Source: Strigomonas culicis (lineage: Eukaryota > Euglenozoa > Kinetoplastea > Trypanosomatida > Trypanosomatidae). From it: a stretch of 64,000 nt of DNA. How positions within the stretch are numbered: the stretch's first letter is position 1; each line of letters starts with the position of its first letter. The stretch covers positions 21,632-85,631 of the forward strand of contig AUXH01000011.1 in assembly GCA_000482145.1 (NCBI GenBank). Reading direction: 5' to 3'. The notes beneath the pieces are model-generated. The model saw only the letters and a list, made by a program, of their open reading frames with translations, made no database searches and had not been told where the DNA came from. Below are positions 37,719 to 46,458 of the stretch, piece after piece. A program made the translations under genes and the position numbers.

Positions 37719-37886
37719 GGAACACGTGACAAGCAGATCAGGACATTGTTTGGTAGTGTGCTCTTCAACTGCTATAATCTGTTCCCTTTGGTTTGTTCTG
37801 TTTCCAGAATCCCATTTGTGTCATCTTATGGCGCTGTTTCTATGTTGTATGCCAAAAACGATACACACACTACCTTTTGTCACGAT

Positions 37887-37930
<44 letters not shown>

Positions 37931-38027
37931 CTTTTTGCCTTTTTTTTTACGGTTTATGTGTTCTCACCTTTTCCCCTTTGGTTGCAAACGACGAGTTTAA
38001 CTGCATCTGTAGACTAGTGGATCATTC
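37719..38027 (+). other. Spacer with (CT)19 tract
   Basis: A (CT)19 microsatellite at 37891-37928, then T-rich DNA to 37990. It acts as an extreme polypyrimidine tract. Candidate acceptors are AG at 37994-37995 and 38011-38012, 15-32 nt before the syntaxin ATG. Confidence 0.55.
37891..37928 (+). repeat. (CT)19 microsatellite
   Basis: Perfect CT run on the + strand, serving at the same time as a polypyrimidine tract for the syntaxin gene. Confidence 0.95.
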
Positions 38028-38783
38028 ATGGAGGACCCCAGTTGGACGCGCAACTGTCAAAGCCTCACCGGCTCGTTGCAATCGCTTGATAAGAAAATAT
38101 CGGCTCTTCGCCGCAGCACCAACAAGCTACGTAGTTTGAAAGATATTAACCGAGAGAGAGAAAAGGTGAAGAAAACAACGGCTGAAATCAACACTGTGGA
38201 TGTCCCTGTGATAGAGGAACAGCTTCGCCTGGTGGATCGCTTTGTGCACCTGCGCCCCGTTTTGAGAACGGAAGGAGTGAAGCTGATGTCTGAGGCACAG
38301 TCTGTTTTGCAGAGCTATCGAGATGTATGTGATCAATTCTACAAGCAGTGCATATCTGTGGAAGAAGCCTCGCGTGGCAAAATGAGCGGCAGACTAGACG
38401 GCTCCTACGAGGACGATGCCGTTGCCAACCAGGAGGGCGGCAAACCGCTTCCTGTGACGCAGGCGCCGACACAAAAAGTGACTTTTGAAAAGGATCTTTA
38501 TGATGACATAATGGCAGAACGGGTTCGTGAAACGAACGAGATTGCGGAGAATGTGAAGGATATCAATGAGATTTTTCAACATATTAACGAAATGGTTGGT
38601 GATCAGGGAGCTAAGCTCGAAATTGTGGACGCCAATGTCACTGCAGCTGAGAACGCGACCCGCAGCGGGAACCAGCAGCTGCGACGTGCCCAGAGCTACC
38701 AAGAGAAGACGTCTCGAAACAAGGTACTTTTCATGTTTCTCATTGTCATGATTGTGCTGGTGTTTGGATCTTTAATACTCTAA
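38028..38783 (+). CDS. Qa-SNARE (syntaxin family), tail-anchored
   Basis: 251 residues. An N-terminal helical region (residues 1-120) resembles a syntaxin Habc bundle. The SNARE motif lies at about 160-225: ERVRETNEIAENVKDINEIFQHINEMVGDQGAKLEIVDANV is split by the zero-layer glutamine in DQG, and the DINEIFQHI block is the Qa signature. A single C-terminal membrane anchor (about 234-251, VLFMFLIVMIVLVFGSLIL) ends the protein, as expected for a tail-anchored SNARE. This makes it a target-membrane fusion protein of the endomembrane system; the block resembles Pep12/syntaxin-7 or plasma membrane syntaxins, but the compartment cannot be fixed by eye. Confidence 0.85.
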   Translation: MEDPSWTRNCQSLTGSLQSLDKKISALRRSTNKLRSLKDINREREKVKKTTAEINTVDVPVIEEQLRLVDRFVHLRPVLRTEGVKLMSEAQSVLQSYRDVCDQFYKQCISVEEASRGKMSGRLDGSYEDDAVANQEGGKPLPVTQAPTQKVTFEKDLYDDIMAERVRETNEIAENVKDINEIFQHINEMVGDQGAKLEIVDANVTAAENATRSGNQQLRRAQSYQEKTSRNKVLFMFLIVMIVLVFGSLIL

Positions 38784-39270
38784 GTTAACATGCTAGAATA
38801 GCATATCTCCCCCCCCCCCTGCACCAACAACTAACATACAAAAAAAAAACGCACAACAACAGCAAAAAAAAAAAAATGGTGTATCGTTGCTACTAACGAT
38901 GGTATTTCATTTTTGAAGACAGTGTAGATACGGTCCCTCTCTTGTTGTTTTTGTGTGTAGCGTATTCCGTTGCACGTTATTGCTTTCCTCTCCAAGCTCT
39001 TCTCCCTTTCCTCTTTTGTACGGTATCCCGTATAGAGAGAGGCTCTAGGGCGGAGTACAAGGAGAAGTGCAAAGAGATCGAAACATTCTTCATCTTATTG
39101 GTCATATAATGTTCACTGTATGTGTATTCTGGAGATCACAGTGTCTTTGTATTATGCTGTGTTTTCATTCACTTTTTTTTCTTAATTCCCTCTTTTGTTT
39201 TCCTTCTTTCTACCACATTCTTCTCATCTACCGGAAGGGATCACTCATTATTATTACTATTACTTACCTT
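38784..39270 (+). other. Spacer with C10/A-run and acceptor for TrpRS
   Basis: Homopolymer runs of C (38811-38819) and A (38839-38877). A pyrimidine-rich tract (about 39168-39230) precedes AG at 39236-39237, 33 nt before the ATG at 39271. The frame open from 39067 lies in this tract. No gene seen. Confidence 0.45.
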
Positions 39271-40461
39271 ATGGCGGAAACAACCGAGGGACACGTTGTG
39301 ACGCCCTGGACGGTGGAGGGTGATGTGAACTATGATAAGCTCATAAAGGACTTTGGGTGCCAGGCCATTGATCAGGCGCTACTAGAGCGCATCGAGCGCG
39401 TCACAGGGAGGCGACCGCACCACTTCTTGCGTCGAGGCATCTTCTTCTCTCACAGGGATCTCCACTTGATTCTCGACATGTACGAGAAGGGACAACCGTT
39501 CTATCTCTACACGGGCAGGGGCCCCAGTAGCGATTCGATGCACACGGGGCACTTGATCCCCTTTATGTTCACGAAGTGGCTGCAGGAGACCTTCAAAGTT
39601 CCTCTCGTAATTCAAATGACGGACGATGAGAAGTTTTTCTTCAAGGACCTCACCATAGAGCAAGTGGAGAAGATGACATTTGAGAACATGCGGGACATTA
39701 TAGCGCTTGGCTTCGACCCGGAGCTCACCTTCATCTTCAGCGACTTCGACTATGTAGGTCACATGTACCGACTCGTGGCACGTATCGAAAAGGCCTACAC
39801 CGCCAACCAGGTGCGTGGCTGCTTTGGCTTTAAGATGGAGGACAACTGCGGCAAGTGGATGTTCCCGGCGGTGCAGGCGGCACCGTCCTTCTCCGCGGCC
39901 TTCCCTCACATTTTCCCCTCGGGCAACCGCTTCTGCCTCATTCCGCAGGCCATCGACCAAGACCCCTATTTCCGCCTCACGCGCGACATCGCCCCGCGCC
40001 TGGGCTATCTCAAGCCGTCCGTTATTCATGCAAAGTTCTTCCCCGGTCTGAGCGGCTCCAAGGGCAAGATGAGCTCCTCGGTGGGCGCAGCAGTGTTCCT
40101 GACGGACACCCCCAAGATGATCAAGGACAAGATCAATAAACAGGCGTTTAGTGGCGGTGGCGCAACAAAGGAGGAGCAGCTTCTGCTGGGCGGGAACACC
40201 ACCGTGGACGTGCCCGTCCAGTGGCTCCGCTTTTTCTTGGACGACGACGAAAAGCTCGAGAAGATTCAGCACGAGTACATGTTGGGGCGCATGATGACGG
40301 GGGAGGTCAAGAAGATACTGATTGAGACACTGACGCAGATTGTCACAACCCACCAAGAGGCTCGTAAGAAGGTGACGGACGACGACGTCCGGTTGTTCAG
40401 CAGTGTCCGCTTAATGGGCCCGGCCAAGGAACAGGCGGATGCAGCAGCGCAGAAAAAGTAA
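39271..40461 (+). CDS. WARS: Tryptophanyl-tRNA synthetase, eukaryotic cytosolic type
   Basis: 396 residues. Charges tRNA-Trp in cytosolic translation. The class I signature HIGH appears as HTGH at residues 91-94 within the eukaryotic TrpRS block [19 protein letters not shown]. The KMSKS loop is GKMSSS at about 265-270. The segments [14 protein letters not shown] and [17 protein letters not shown] are typical of eukaryotic/archaeal TrpRS and differ from the bacterial and mitochondrial type. Trypanosomes are known to have a second, mitochondrial TrpRS; this one lacks a targeting leader from the chosen ATG, so it should be the cytosolic enzyme. The C-terminus ends Lys-rich (AAAQKK). Confidence 0.93.
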   Translation: MAETTEGHVVTPWTVEGDVNYDKLIKDFGCQAIDQALLERIERVTGRRPHHFLRRGIFFSHRDLHLILDMYEKGQPFYLYTGRGPSSDSMHTGHLIPFMFTKWLQETFKVPLVIQMTDDEKFFFKDLTIEQVEKMTFENMRDIIALGFDPELTFIFSDFDYVGHMYRLVARIEKAYTANQVRGCFGFKMEDNCGKWMFPAVQAAPSFSAAFPHIFPSGNRFCLIPQAIDQDPYFRLTRDIAPRLGYLKPSVIHAKFFPGLSGSKGKMSSSVGAAVFLTDTPKMIKDKINKQAFSGGGATKEEQLLLGGNTTVDVPVQWLRFFLDDDEKLEKIQHEYMLGRMMTGEVKKILIETLTQIVTTHQEARKKVTDDDVRLFSSVRLMGPAKEQADAAAQKK

Positions 40462-40900
40462 TGGGCCCATCATAATGAGTGTTAAAAAAAATTATTAAGT
40501 AACAATAAAGAAAGAATAATTCTAATCGGAGAGTGTATTTTAAAAAAAAATACACAATACATGAACAAGCGATGCTAAGGTAATTGTTGTATCTCAACTC
40601 TTCGTAGCCACCCAAAGATACCCATACATATTCCTGATGATGGACACGGGTGTGAGACTGTTATTTATGTACGACAACAAAAGCGAAGAGGATAAAGTTT
40701 ATCCTTTTGAATTGTTACTCCTTTTATTCATGGGTTCTATTCAATTCTCTTCTTCTTCCTCTCTCATAACCGCATTATTATGTTTCACTTTTATATTTGC
40801 ATTTATCACCGTTTTCTATGTCTGCATCAGTGATTGTGCTAAATCGAAACGCCAGGGGCAGGGGAGCAATCAAGAGCAGTGATTGAAAAGAAAAGATGCT
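40462..40900 (+). other. Spacer with acceptor for the 40901 gene
   Basis: AT-rich with a pyrimidine-rich tract at about 40737-40760 and again to 40820, ending TGTCTGCATCAG with AG at 40829-40830. That is 70 nt before the ATG at 40901. The 81-codon open frame at 40637-40882 covers exactly this tract and is judged spurious. Confidence 0.5.
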
Positions 40901-42697
40901 ATGAAATACTCTCACTTCGCATTTCCCCTTCAAATAGGAAAACAACTGAACACTGTATTTCGGTTAATATTTACAACATTTGATGCACGTGCCACTCGTT
41001 CAGGCCCACTGCCTTCCTACAGTGTTAATATCAAAAAGCTTTCACCGAAAGAACTGGACATTTTTTTCCAGTACACTGAGTACGCGCAAAGGTGGTTGGG
41101 TGCCACGCTCACCACCTCTCTGAGTCCTTTCAACGCACTGGATATGGTTAGCGCACAGGTTGATAGTGGAGTATGCATCCTCGACATGGTGTATCTGCCG
41201 GACGGGAGTCCGATCTTTGCTTGGTTCCGCGAAGCAGATGACGAGCGCACCGTGGACTTAGCATGCACGCATATTGCCCACTTGTGGCACCGTGCGCCTC
41301 GAGGTATGTGGCTGTTGAAGTATCAAACAGAACTTCACGGACAGCTCAGCTTTTCAGCGCGTCGTCCCCTCGACCGTCGGTCGTCCGATATGTCACTTTC
41401 CACTGTTCTGCACTTTCACAGACAGCACCTCCGATCGTTGAGTCTACTGTATCAACAAGCCCCGAAGGATTCCTTTGGGTTCAAAGTGAAGTTTTTTTTC
41501 CGTTCGCTTCAGCAGCTGGAGCTGTTTCCACGGCGGGCCGGCGATGCGCTGCCGGTGGGCGAGGTGGACAGCCACATTCAGCAAAGCGGTCAGGGGGCAG
41601 GCGATGTACTGCGCATCTTGCGTTGGATGCTCTGCTGCTCTCCATTGCACCGCGATGTGACACCACCGGTGCTGGGGGAGTGGGCGATTCAAAACACTGG
41701 TGCATCATTTCCCTTGGCCTTTCTGTCGGCCAGCGTGCTGGAGTGGGGGCGCTCGGCACGCGCCATTGATGCGCATGTCATCACATGGCCCTACCCCAGC
41801 AGGCTGTTATCGATGGTCGTCCGTTTTCTTTTCTCACCGCACATGTGCACAGCAGAGGACAAGGTGTTTGCGGACATTTGTGTAGAAATGAAACACCTAG
41901 CGGACTTCATCGACTGCTGTGATGGCCATCGTCTCACCAAGTTTGAGTCTGCAGAAGAAACCGTGTTCTGCGCACCGGAAAGATTATTGGTCCCTGTAAG
42001 GATTCAAAGTAGGTTCTCTCTGAATGAGGAACCGGCCGAACAACCTAGCGAATCAATGGGGACCACAGACGCGTGTCCTTTGCCCTTGCCATGCGTAGGA
42101 GCGGACCCCATGGGGTACTGGGCCTCGCTGCTCATCGCGTGTGACATGATGGTCACATCGACTACTTTTAGTGGTCGCTCACTGTGCGGTGGTGATGCTA
42201 TCGTGCACTGCAGGCAGGTGCTGGTGTCCTACCTGTTCAAGCGGTATGGCATGTTTTCTGAAGATCTATGGCGTAGCGAGTACGCTCTGAACGCAATTTC
42301 CTTCTTGGAAAACACCACTTACTCCTTGTGCATGACCAACCAGCTGCTCTTGTTCTTTTTTGGATCGCCCGATGAAAGTACGCACAACCCACGTGACGTC
42401 CACACCTTCCTGACGTTGTCCCTCCTGTTTCCCAAGTACACACCCTTGGTTGTTTGGTGTGCCTCGCGTGAGCAGCTGACAGAGAGGACACTATCCGGAG
42501 TGGCGATGGTGTCTGGACGGCTGCGTACGCAGGTGTGCGTGTCTATCTCAGCGGCGCAGTATGCGACGTGTGTGAGCCTTGTTGAGGGCACCACGGCGGT
42601 CGAAAGTCCATCTATTGGTGTCCTTTCTGACAGTTTGGGAAAATGTGTCCGCATTTTTTCCCCGAGTGACCTTCCCTTTTCTACACGAGAAAAATAA
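40901..42697 (+). CDS. Unrecognised protein, possibly mitochondrial
   Basis: 598 residues, not recognised. The first 45 residues are basic with no acidic residue before the first Asp (MKYSHFAFPLQIGKQLNTVF), compatible with a mitochondrial targeting sequence. The rest is globular, with cysteines and histidines scattered in no evident zinc-finger pattern, conserved-looking aromatic blocks (FAWFREADDERTVDLACTHI), and no transmembrane segment or P-loop. Frame and codon use continue evenly to the TAA, which supports a real gene. It sits beside other probable mitochondrial genes (42937 and uL3m), but neighbourhood carries little functional weight in trypanosomatids. Confidence 0.7.
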   Translation: MKYSHFAFPLQIGKQLNTVFRLIFTTFDARATRSGPLPSYSVNIKKLSPKELDIFFQYTEYAQRWLGATLTTSLSPFNALDMVSAQVDSGVCILDMVYLPDGSPIFAWFREADDERTVDLACTHIAHLWHRAPRGMWLLKYQTELHGQLSFSARRPLDRRSSDMSLSTVLHFHRQHLRSLSLLYQQAPKDSFGFKVKFFFRSLQQLELFPRRAGDALPVGEVDSHIQQSGQGAGDVLRILRWMLCCSPLHRDVTPPVLGEWAIQNTGASFPLAFLSASVLEWGRSARAIDAHVITWPYPSRLLSMVVRFLFSPHMCTAEDKVFADICVEMKHLADFIDCCDGHRLTKFESAEETVFCAPERLLVPVRIQSRFSLNEEPAEQPSESMGTTDACPLPLPCVGADPMGYWASLLIACDMMVTSTTFSGRSLCGGDAIVHCRQVLVSYLFKRYGMFSEDLWRSEYALNAISFLENTTYSLCMTNQLLLFFFGSPDESTHNPRDVHTFLTLSLLFPKYTPLVVWCASREQLTERTLSGVAMVSGRLRTQVCVSISAAQYATCVSLVEGTTAVESPSIGVLSDSLGKCVRIFSPSDLPFSTREK

Positions 42698-42908
42698 ATC
42701 ACAAAAGACACAGCGTAATGCTAATAATACTTATTTATTGTCGACACCTTTTTGGTGTGCGTGCGCCTATGTGCGTTTCCTGCGTCAGCTAAGCTGGACG
42801 TGATGTATCTATAACAGTTGTTTATTTTCTCTTACTTTCTTTCTTTCCTTTTCCTAAAGTTGTAGCGCTTTTTAACTAGAACATATAGCACTGGTTTCAT
42901 TCTCCTCG

Positions 42909-42930
42909 ATATATATATATATATATATAT
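42909..42930 (+). repeat. (AT)11 microsatellite
   Basis: Perfect AT dinucleotide run ending 6 nt before the ATG at 42937, so it would lie in the 5' UTR or at the splice acceptor of the next gene. Confidence 0.9.
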
Positions 42931-42936
42931 CTACCG

Positions 42937-43779
42937 ATGTGGCGTTTTGCGAATCGGAGGTGCGCGTGTGCAAGGGCGCTAGTGATCTTGTCTCATCAAG
43001 TACAGTTTTCCACCTCGATGCTGAGACGACAGGAGAGCATTATAGGTAAAGAAGTTAGTATAACCGAAGACGTGTCTTCCAAAAGGGCTGAAGGGGATCA
43101 GGTAAATGCTCTGGATCGCAATGACCGTTTTCCGCACGATGCGCATCATGAAGAGCTGGATGAAGAGTTCGATGAGCTGGAGGCGGCCTCGCAGGAGGTG
43201 CACGATCTTTGCTACGCCTTGATTGCGTTTTTGCGCCGCGCTGACCCGGAGGCGAACGCATCTCTCTTTTACCGGCGCATCCGGAAACGCTTTCGTGAGC
43301 CCGTTCCGGAGCAGAACCGCCGTTTGCTTCACGGGCGCGCGGACCGCGCGGCGCGCAGTCGTAATAACTTTACTTCGAAGGAAGACTTTGAGGCTGCAAC
43401 GGAACTGTATGTGCGGTGGATGGAAAAGCTGTTAGTGCTCTTGGACAGACCGTTAGTGGACCGTCTTGTGAAGAGTGCGGGGAAAGGCGGCCGCGATCTG
43501 CGCAAAGAGGGTGTTCACAGGCACAAGCACTTGCTGGAAAAGGCATCGTGGCGTACATTTCCTCACAAATGGTTCAAACATGCCCCATTTGAGGTGCAGC
43601 AGCTTCGTGCGGACATTCCCGAGTCGGCTGTCTTGAACACGCGCTTCTATCGTGACCAAGCTACGTTGCGTTATCTTTTTACACTCATGGAGCCCAATCA
43701 CCCGTACCGCGGGAAAATAGAAGAGAAGCTGTATGAGCTGACACATACATACGATCCGTCATACCGCGAGCGCTTGTAG
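42937..43779 (+). CDS. Unrecognised protein with mitochondrial-type leader
   Basis: 280 residues. The N-terminus MWRFANRRCACARALVILSH is Arg-rich, lacks acidic residues and could form an amphipathic helix, as expected for import into the mitochondrion. After a disordered acidic stretch (about 55-85) the body is helical and rich in Arg, Leu and Glu, with blocks LCYALIAFLRRADPEANASLFYRRI and FPHKWFKHAPFEVQQLRADIP. No known domain is recognised; the size, leader and basic character would suit a mitoribosomal or RNA-processing component, which is inference only. The gene follows the (AT)11 repeat closely and uses TAG as stop. Confidence 0.75.
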   Translation: MWRFANRRCACARALVILSHQVQFSTSMLRRQESIIGKEVSITEDVSSKRAEGDQVNALDRNDRFPHDAHHEELDEEFDELEAASQEVHDLCYALIAFLRRADPEANASLFYRRIRKRFREPVPEQNRRLLHGRADRAARSRNNFTSKEDFEAATELYVRWMEKLLVLLDRPLVDRLVKSAGKGGRDLRKEGVHRHKHLLEKASWRTFPHKWFKHAPFEVQQLRADIPESAVLNTRFYRDQATLRYLFTLMEPNHPYRGKIEEKLYELTHTYDPSYRERL

Positions 43780-44103
43780 GCAAAACTAGGTAGTTGTAGT
43801 AATGATGGAACAGCACCATCAATGCATACAAAAATGAAAGCATTACAAATATATATTCATATATATACCAATCTCACATAAATACACGATGCAAGTACAG
43901 TGAATAAAATCGTTGAAACTAAATCAATCAGATTTGTTGTTGCATGTCTTTTCTAATTTTTACTTTCCTCCGTTATATCCTGACTTTATTCTAATTGATT
44001 GCAGTCATAATCGTAGCAACAGCAGTAGTAGTACTTGTAGTAGTAGTAGTAGTAGTGTATCGATCTTTCTTTTCTTTCTATTTGTTACACGTACTATTTT
44101 GCC
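43780..44103 (+). other. Spacer with (AGT)n repeat near acceptor region
   Basis: AT-rich, with an interrupted AGT trinucleotide repeat at 44024-44057 that offers many AG dinucleotides. The T-rich sequence after it has no AG before the ATG at 44104, so splicing probably uses one of the repeat AGs or an upstream one at 44002-44003 (GATTGCAG). Confidence 0.45.
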
Positions 44104-45513
44104 ATGTTCCCCTACAGACAGAAGGTGGGGTGGATGTGCTCCGCACTCTTTAGTCAAATGCGGTTCCGCACGGGTGGAGGTCCAGGTGACCGTCGCATTC
44201 GCACAGACTGGTACCGTTGCTACCCCACGCTCATGGAGGAAAAGGATCGCGACATGTACCACTGCTACTATCCCTACTTGTTCGACCACGGGGACAAGAT
44301 GAGCCTGTATCCTAAAATCCCAGAAAACCCACGCGAATGGCAGCCAGAACAGCTGCAAACCACCTACGACGCGATTCGTGAAGACAAGTACGATGCGTTT
44401 TTGCGTCTGCGAAAAAAATTTCCGGAGCTGTACCAGGACACAAGCGCGTGGGACAGCCCCCCACCGTTCGGGGAGTTCAACATGTTCTACAGTGTCCGGT
44501 TTGGATTAGTAGGTGTCAAGGCATTTACTTGCAAGGAGTTCGATGAGCTTGGCAACCAGTTCGACTGCACTGCGTTTTGGTTCCCCGACAACCAGATCGT
44601 GAAGCACGGCTCGCGGAAGGGCGAGAGCGGGACCCACAAGGTGTTTGTAGGTGCCATGAACGTCCCCGTAGAGTTCCACAAGCCGCACGTGGCGGCTTTT
44701 TACAAGGCCGCGGGTGTTCCTGTAAAGCACGTGAGCGCCGGCTTCAACATCACCCCGGATGCCTACGCACCAGTGGGCACCAAGCTGGACGTGCGTCACT
44801 TTAAGCCAGGCCAGGAGGTCACCATCACCTTCCAGAATACAGACTACGGATACCAGGGCGTCATGTTTCGCCACGGCTTCGACGGTGGCTACGTGTGGCT
44901 GGGCGACTCCAGGTGGCAGCGGCGCCCCGGATGCATGGGCGCGGAGGGCCAAAAGCGCATCTACCCAGGCCACCGCATGGCCGGGCAGACGGGCGCGTCT
45001 GCGGAGACGTACCAAGGTGTCCCTATTTGGCGCATTGACTACAAGAACTCGCTGATCTTCCTACCCACGCTTCTCGATGCCGACGTGGGCACGTACGTCA
45101 AGTTTAGTGATACCATCAACACGAAAGGGTACACTCTATGGAACGAGCACCGCGGCACGCCGGCGTTCCCGACTTTTATTCCGCCGGCGGATGAGAACTT
45201 GGCTGCCATGGCCACCGACGAGTGCCAACTGACATCACCGCCACTCTACATGTACTTCCGCGATGAGTTTGCCCCTACACAGTTAGTGTCCCAGGCGGAC
45301 GTTGAGGACGCGAAGAGCACGAAACCGGCCGCTGCCGCACCGAAGAAGAAGTACTACGATATGCGGAAGTACCTTGAGCGCCGTAAAAAGTACCGTCAGA
45401 GCCTTCAGAAGGCTCGTAAGTACAAACTTATGGGACTTCGTACAAAGGCTCATGAAAAGCAGGAGGAGGCGCGACGCGCCAAGATTCTCAAGTACAAACG
45501 TGTGAAAACGTAA
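44104..45513 (+). CDS. MRPL3: Mitochondrial ribosomal protein uL3m
   Basis: 469 residues, longer than bacterial L3 (about 210) as expected for kinetoplastid mitoribosomal proteins, which carry large extensions. The start follows the AGT-repeat spacer, and the leader MFPYRQKVGWMCSALFSQMRF is basic. The L3 core spans about 130-330: the strand-loop FKPGQEVTITFQNTDYGYQG (L3 pattern F-x-x-G-x-x-V/I-D/T-V), VMFRHGFDGG, and the signature GHRMAGQTG near 297-305, which corresponds to the highly conserved G-x-R-M-x-G-x-x-G of L3. The last 60 residues are Lys/Arg-rich and probably thread into rRNA. Acts in the peptidyl-transferase region of the large mitoribosomal subunit. Confidence 0.9.
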   Translation: MFPYRQKVGWMCSALFSQMRFRTGGGPGDRRIRTDWYRCYPTLMEEKDRDMYHCYYPYLFDHGDKMSLYPKIPENPREWQPEQLQTTYDAIREDKYDAFLRLRKKFPELYQDTSAWDSPPPFGEFNMFYSVRFGLVGVKAFTCKEFDELGNQFDCTAFWFPDNQIVKHGSRKGESGTHKVFVGAMNVPVEFHKPHVAAFYKAAGVPVKHVSAGFNITPDAYAPVGTKLDVRHFKPGQEVTITFQNTDYGYQGVMFRHGFDGGYVWLGDSRWQRRPGCMGAEGQKRIYPGHRMAGQTGASAETYQGVPIWRIDYKNSLIFLPTLLDADVGTYVKFSDTINTKGYTLWNEHRGTPAFPTFIPPADENLAAMATDECQLTSPPLYMYFRDEFAPTQLVSQADVEDAKSTKPAAAAPKKKYYDMRKYLERRKKYRQSLQKARKYKLMGLRTKAHEKQEEARRAKILKYKRVKT

Positions 45514-46458
45514 TGCAGGCGATGTAAGAATGTGATCTGTTTTTTTAATCTTAAACTGAATGCGCCTGTGTGCATATTGGATGTCGATAGGGTGTGCCCA
45601 ATGATGCAATTCTTTTTTTTTTTTCTCTTGTTCGAAGTCAACATCATCAGACACGTCCACTTTCAAATCCTTGTTCCACATAAATGTCTCACCGAGGAGC
45701 ACCTTCTACGTATGTGCCGCACAAATCGCTTCCGTCTTTTATTTTCACTTCTTGTTCTCTTAACACTGTGGATTCTCTTCACGTTCATACGATCATTGTC
45801 TCTCCTCCTTTCGTCCACTCCTCTTTCTTCGCTTTCTTAGTTTACCATTGAGTTTCATTCAAGCTATCAAACAAAAAAAAAAAACAATTGTTTTTCATTT
45901 TATCAAGTTTTGCTTTCCTTGTTGTTTTTTATTATTATTATTATTGTTGTTTATATATATCAAAGACCTGATTTTGGACTCAGTGTTTTTTCATCATTAA
46001 GATTATTCATTTTTTTTTCTATTCATATATATCAAAGAACGATCTTCGCATTCTTTGATCCAGTGTTTTTTTTTCTTTACTGAGTTCATTTTTTTTTTCG
46101 ATATTTTATATCTACCAAATAACGTATCTTCACGTTCTTGGATCCACTTCATTTTGTTTTCACTTTTCATTGTGTACGCCTTCTTTCAGTGACACTTCTA
46201 TATAAAAGTTGATCAAATTCCCCAATTATAATTACTGAAAACACTCTTTTTTAAACATTTTGCGTACGTGGAAGTGAACGTTCTATATAAATCACACAAT
46301 TCCTTTATCAAAACAGGCAATTGTTTTTGTTTTGTCCTTAATAAAGTCAAAGTCAATTTTTCCAACGAGTACCTACGAAGCTCTACGTGTTCCTTCGCCT
46401 TGTGATTAGACCTTTTTCTGTTATTTATACAGCTCGAGTTTCATCATCTAATCTGAGG
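45514..46458 (+). other. Long AT-rich spacer with acceptor for the ZNFX1-like gene
   Basis: 945 bases. Pyrimidine-rich at 45600-45840, AT-rich with T-runs and diverged repeats (listed separately) from 45950 to 46160. TATATAAA-like strings occur at 46199 and 46283. CCTTTTTCTGTTATTTATACAG ends with AG at 46431-46432, 26 nt before the ATG at 46459. No gene seen. Confidence 0.5.
45951..46160 (+). repeat. Three diverged tandem copies with a hairpin core
   Basis: Units beginning with ATATAT and CAAAGA/CCAAAT start their cores at 45961, 46033 and 46115 (spacing 72 and 82), each followed by a GGATCCA- or CAGTG-like end and a T-run. The core of copy 2 folds into a perfect 7-bp stem (46033-46039 with 46051-46057). 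In copy 3 the changed arms still pair (CCAA with TTGG and AACG with CGTT at 46115-46141). Confidence 0.5.

Noticed and set aside
40637..40882. 81-codon frame with a hydrophobic segment before the 40901 gene
   Set aside because: Coincides with the pyrimidine tract and contains the probable acceptor at 40830; the hydrophobic part is just Phe/Ser/Leu from T/C-rich DNA.
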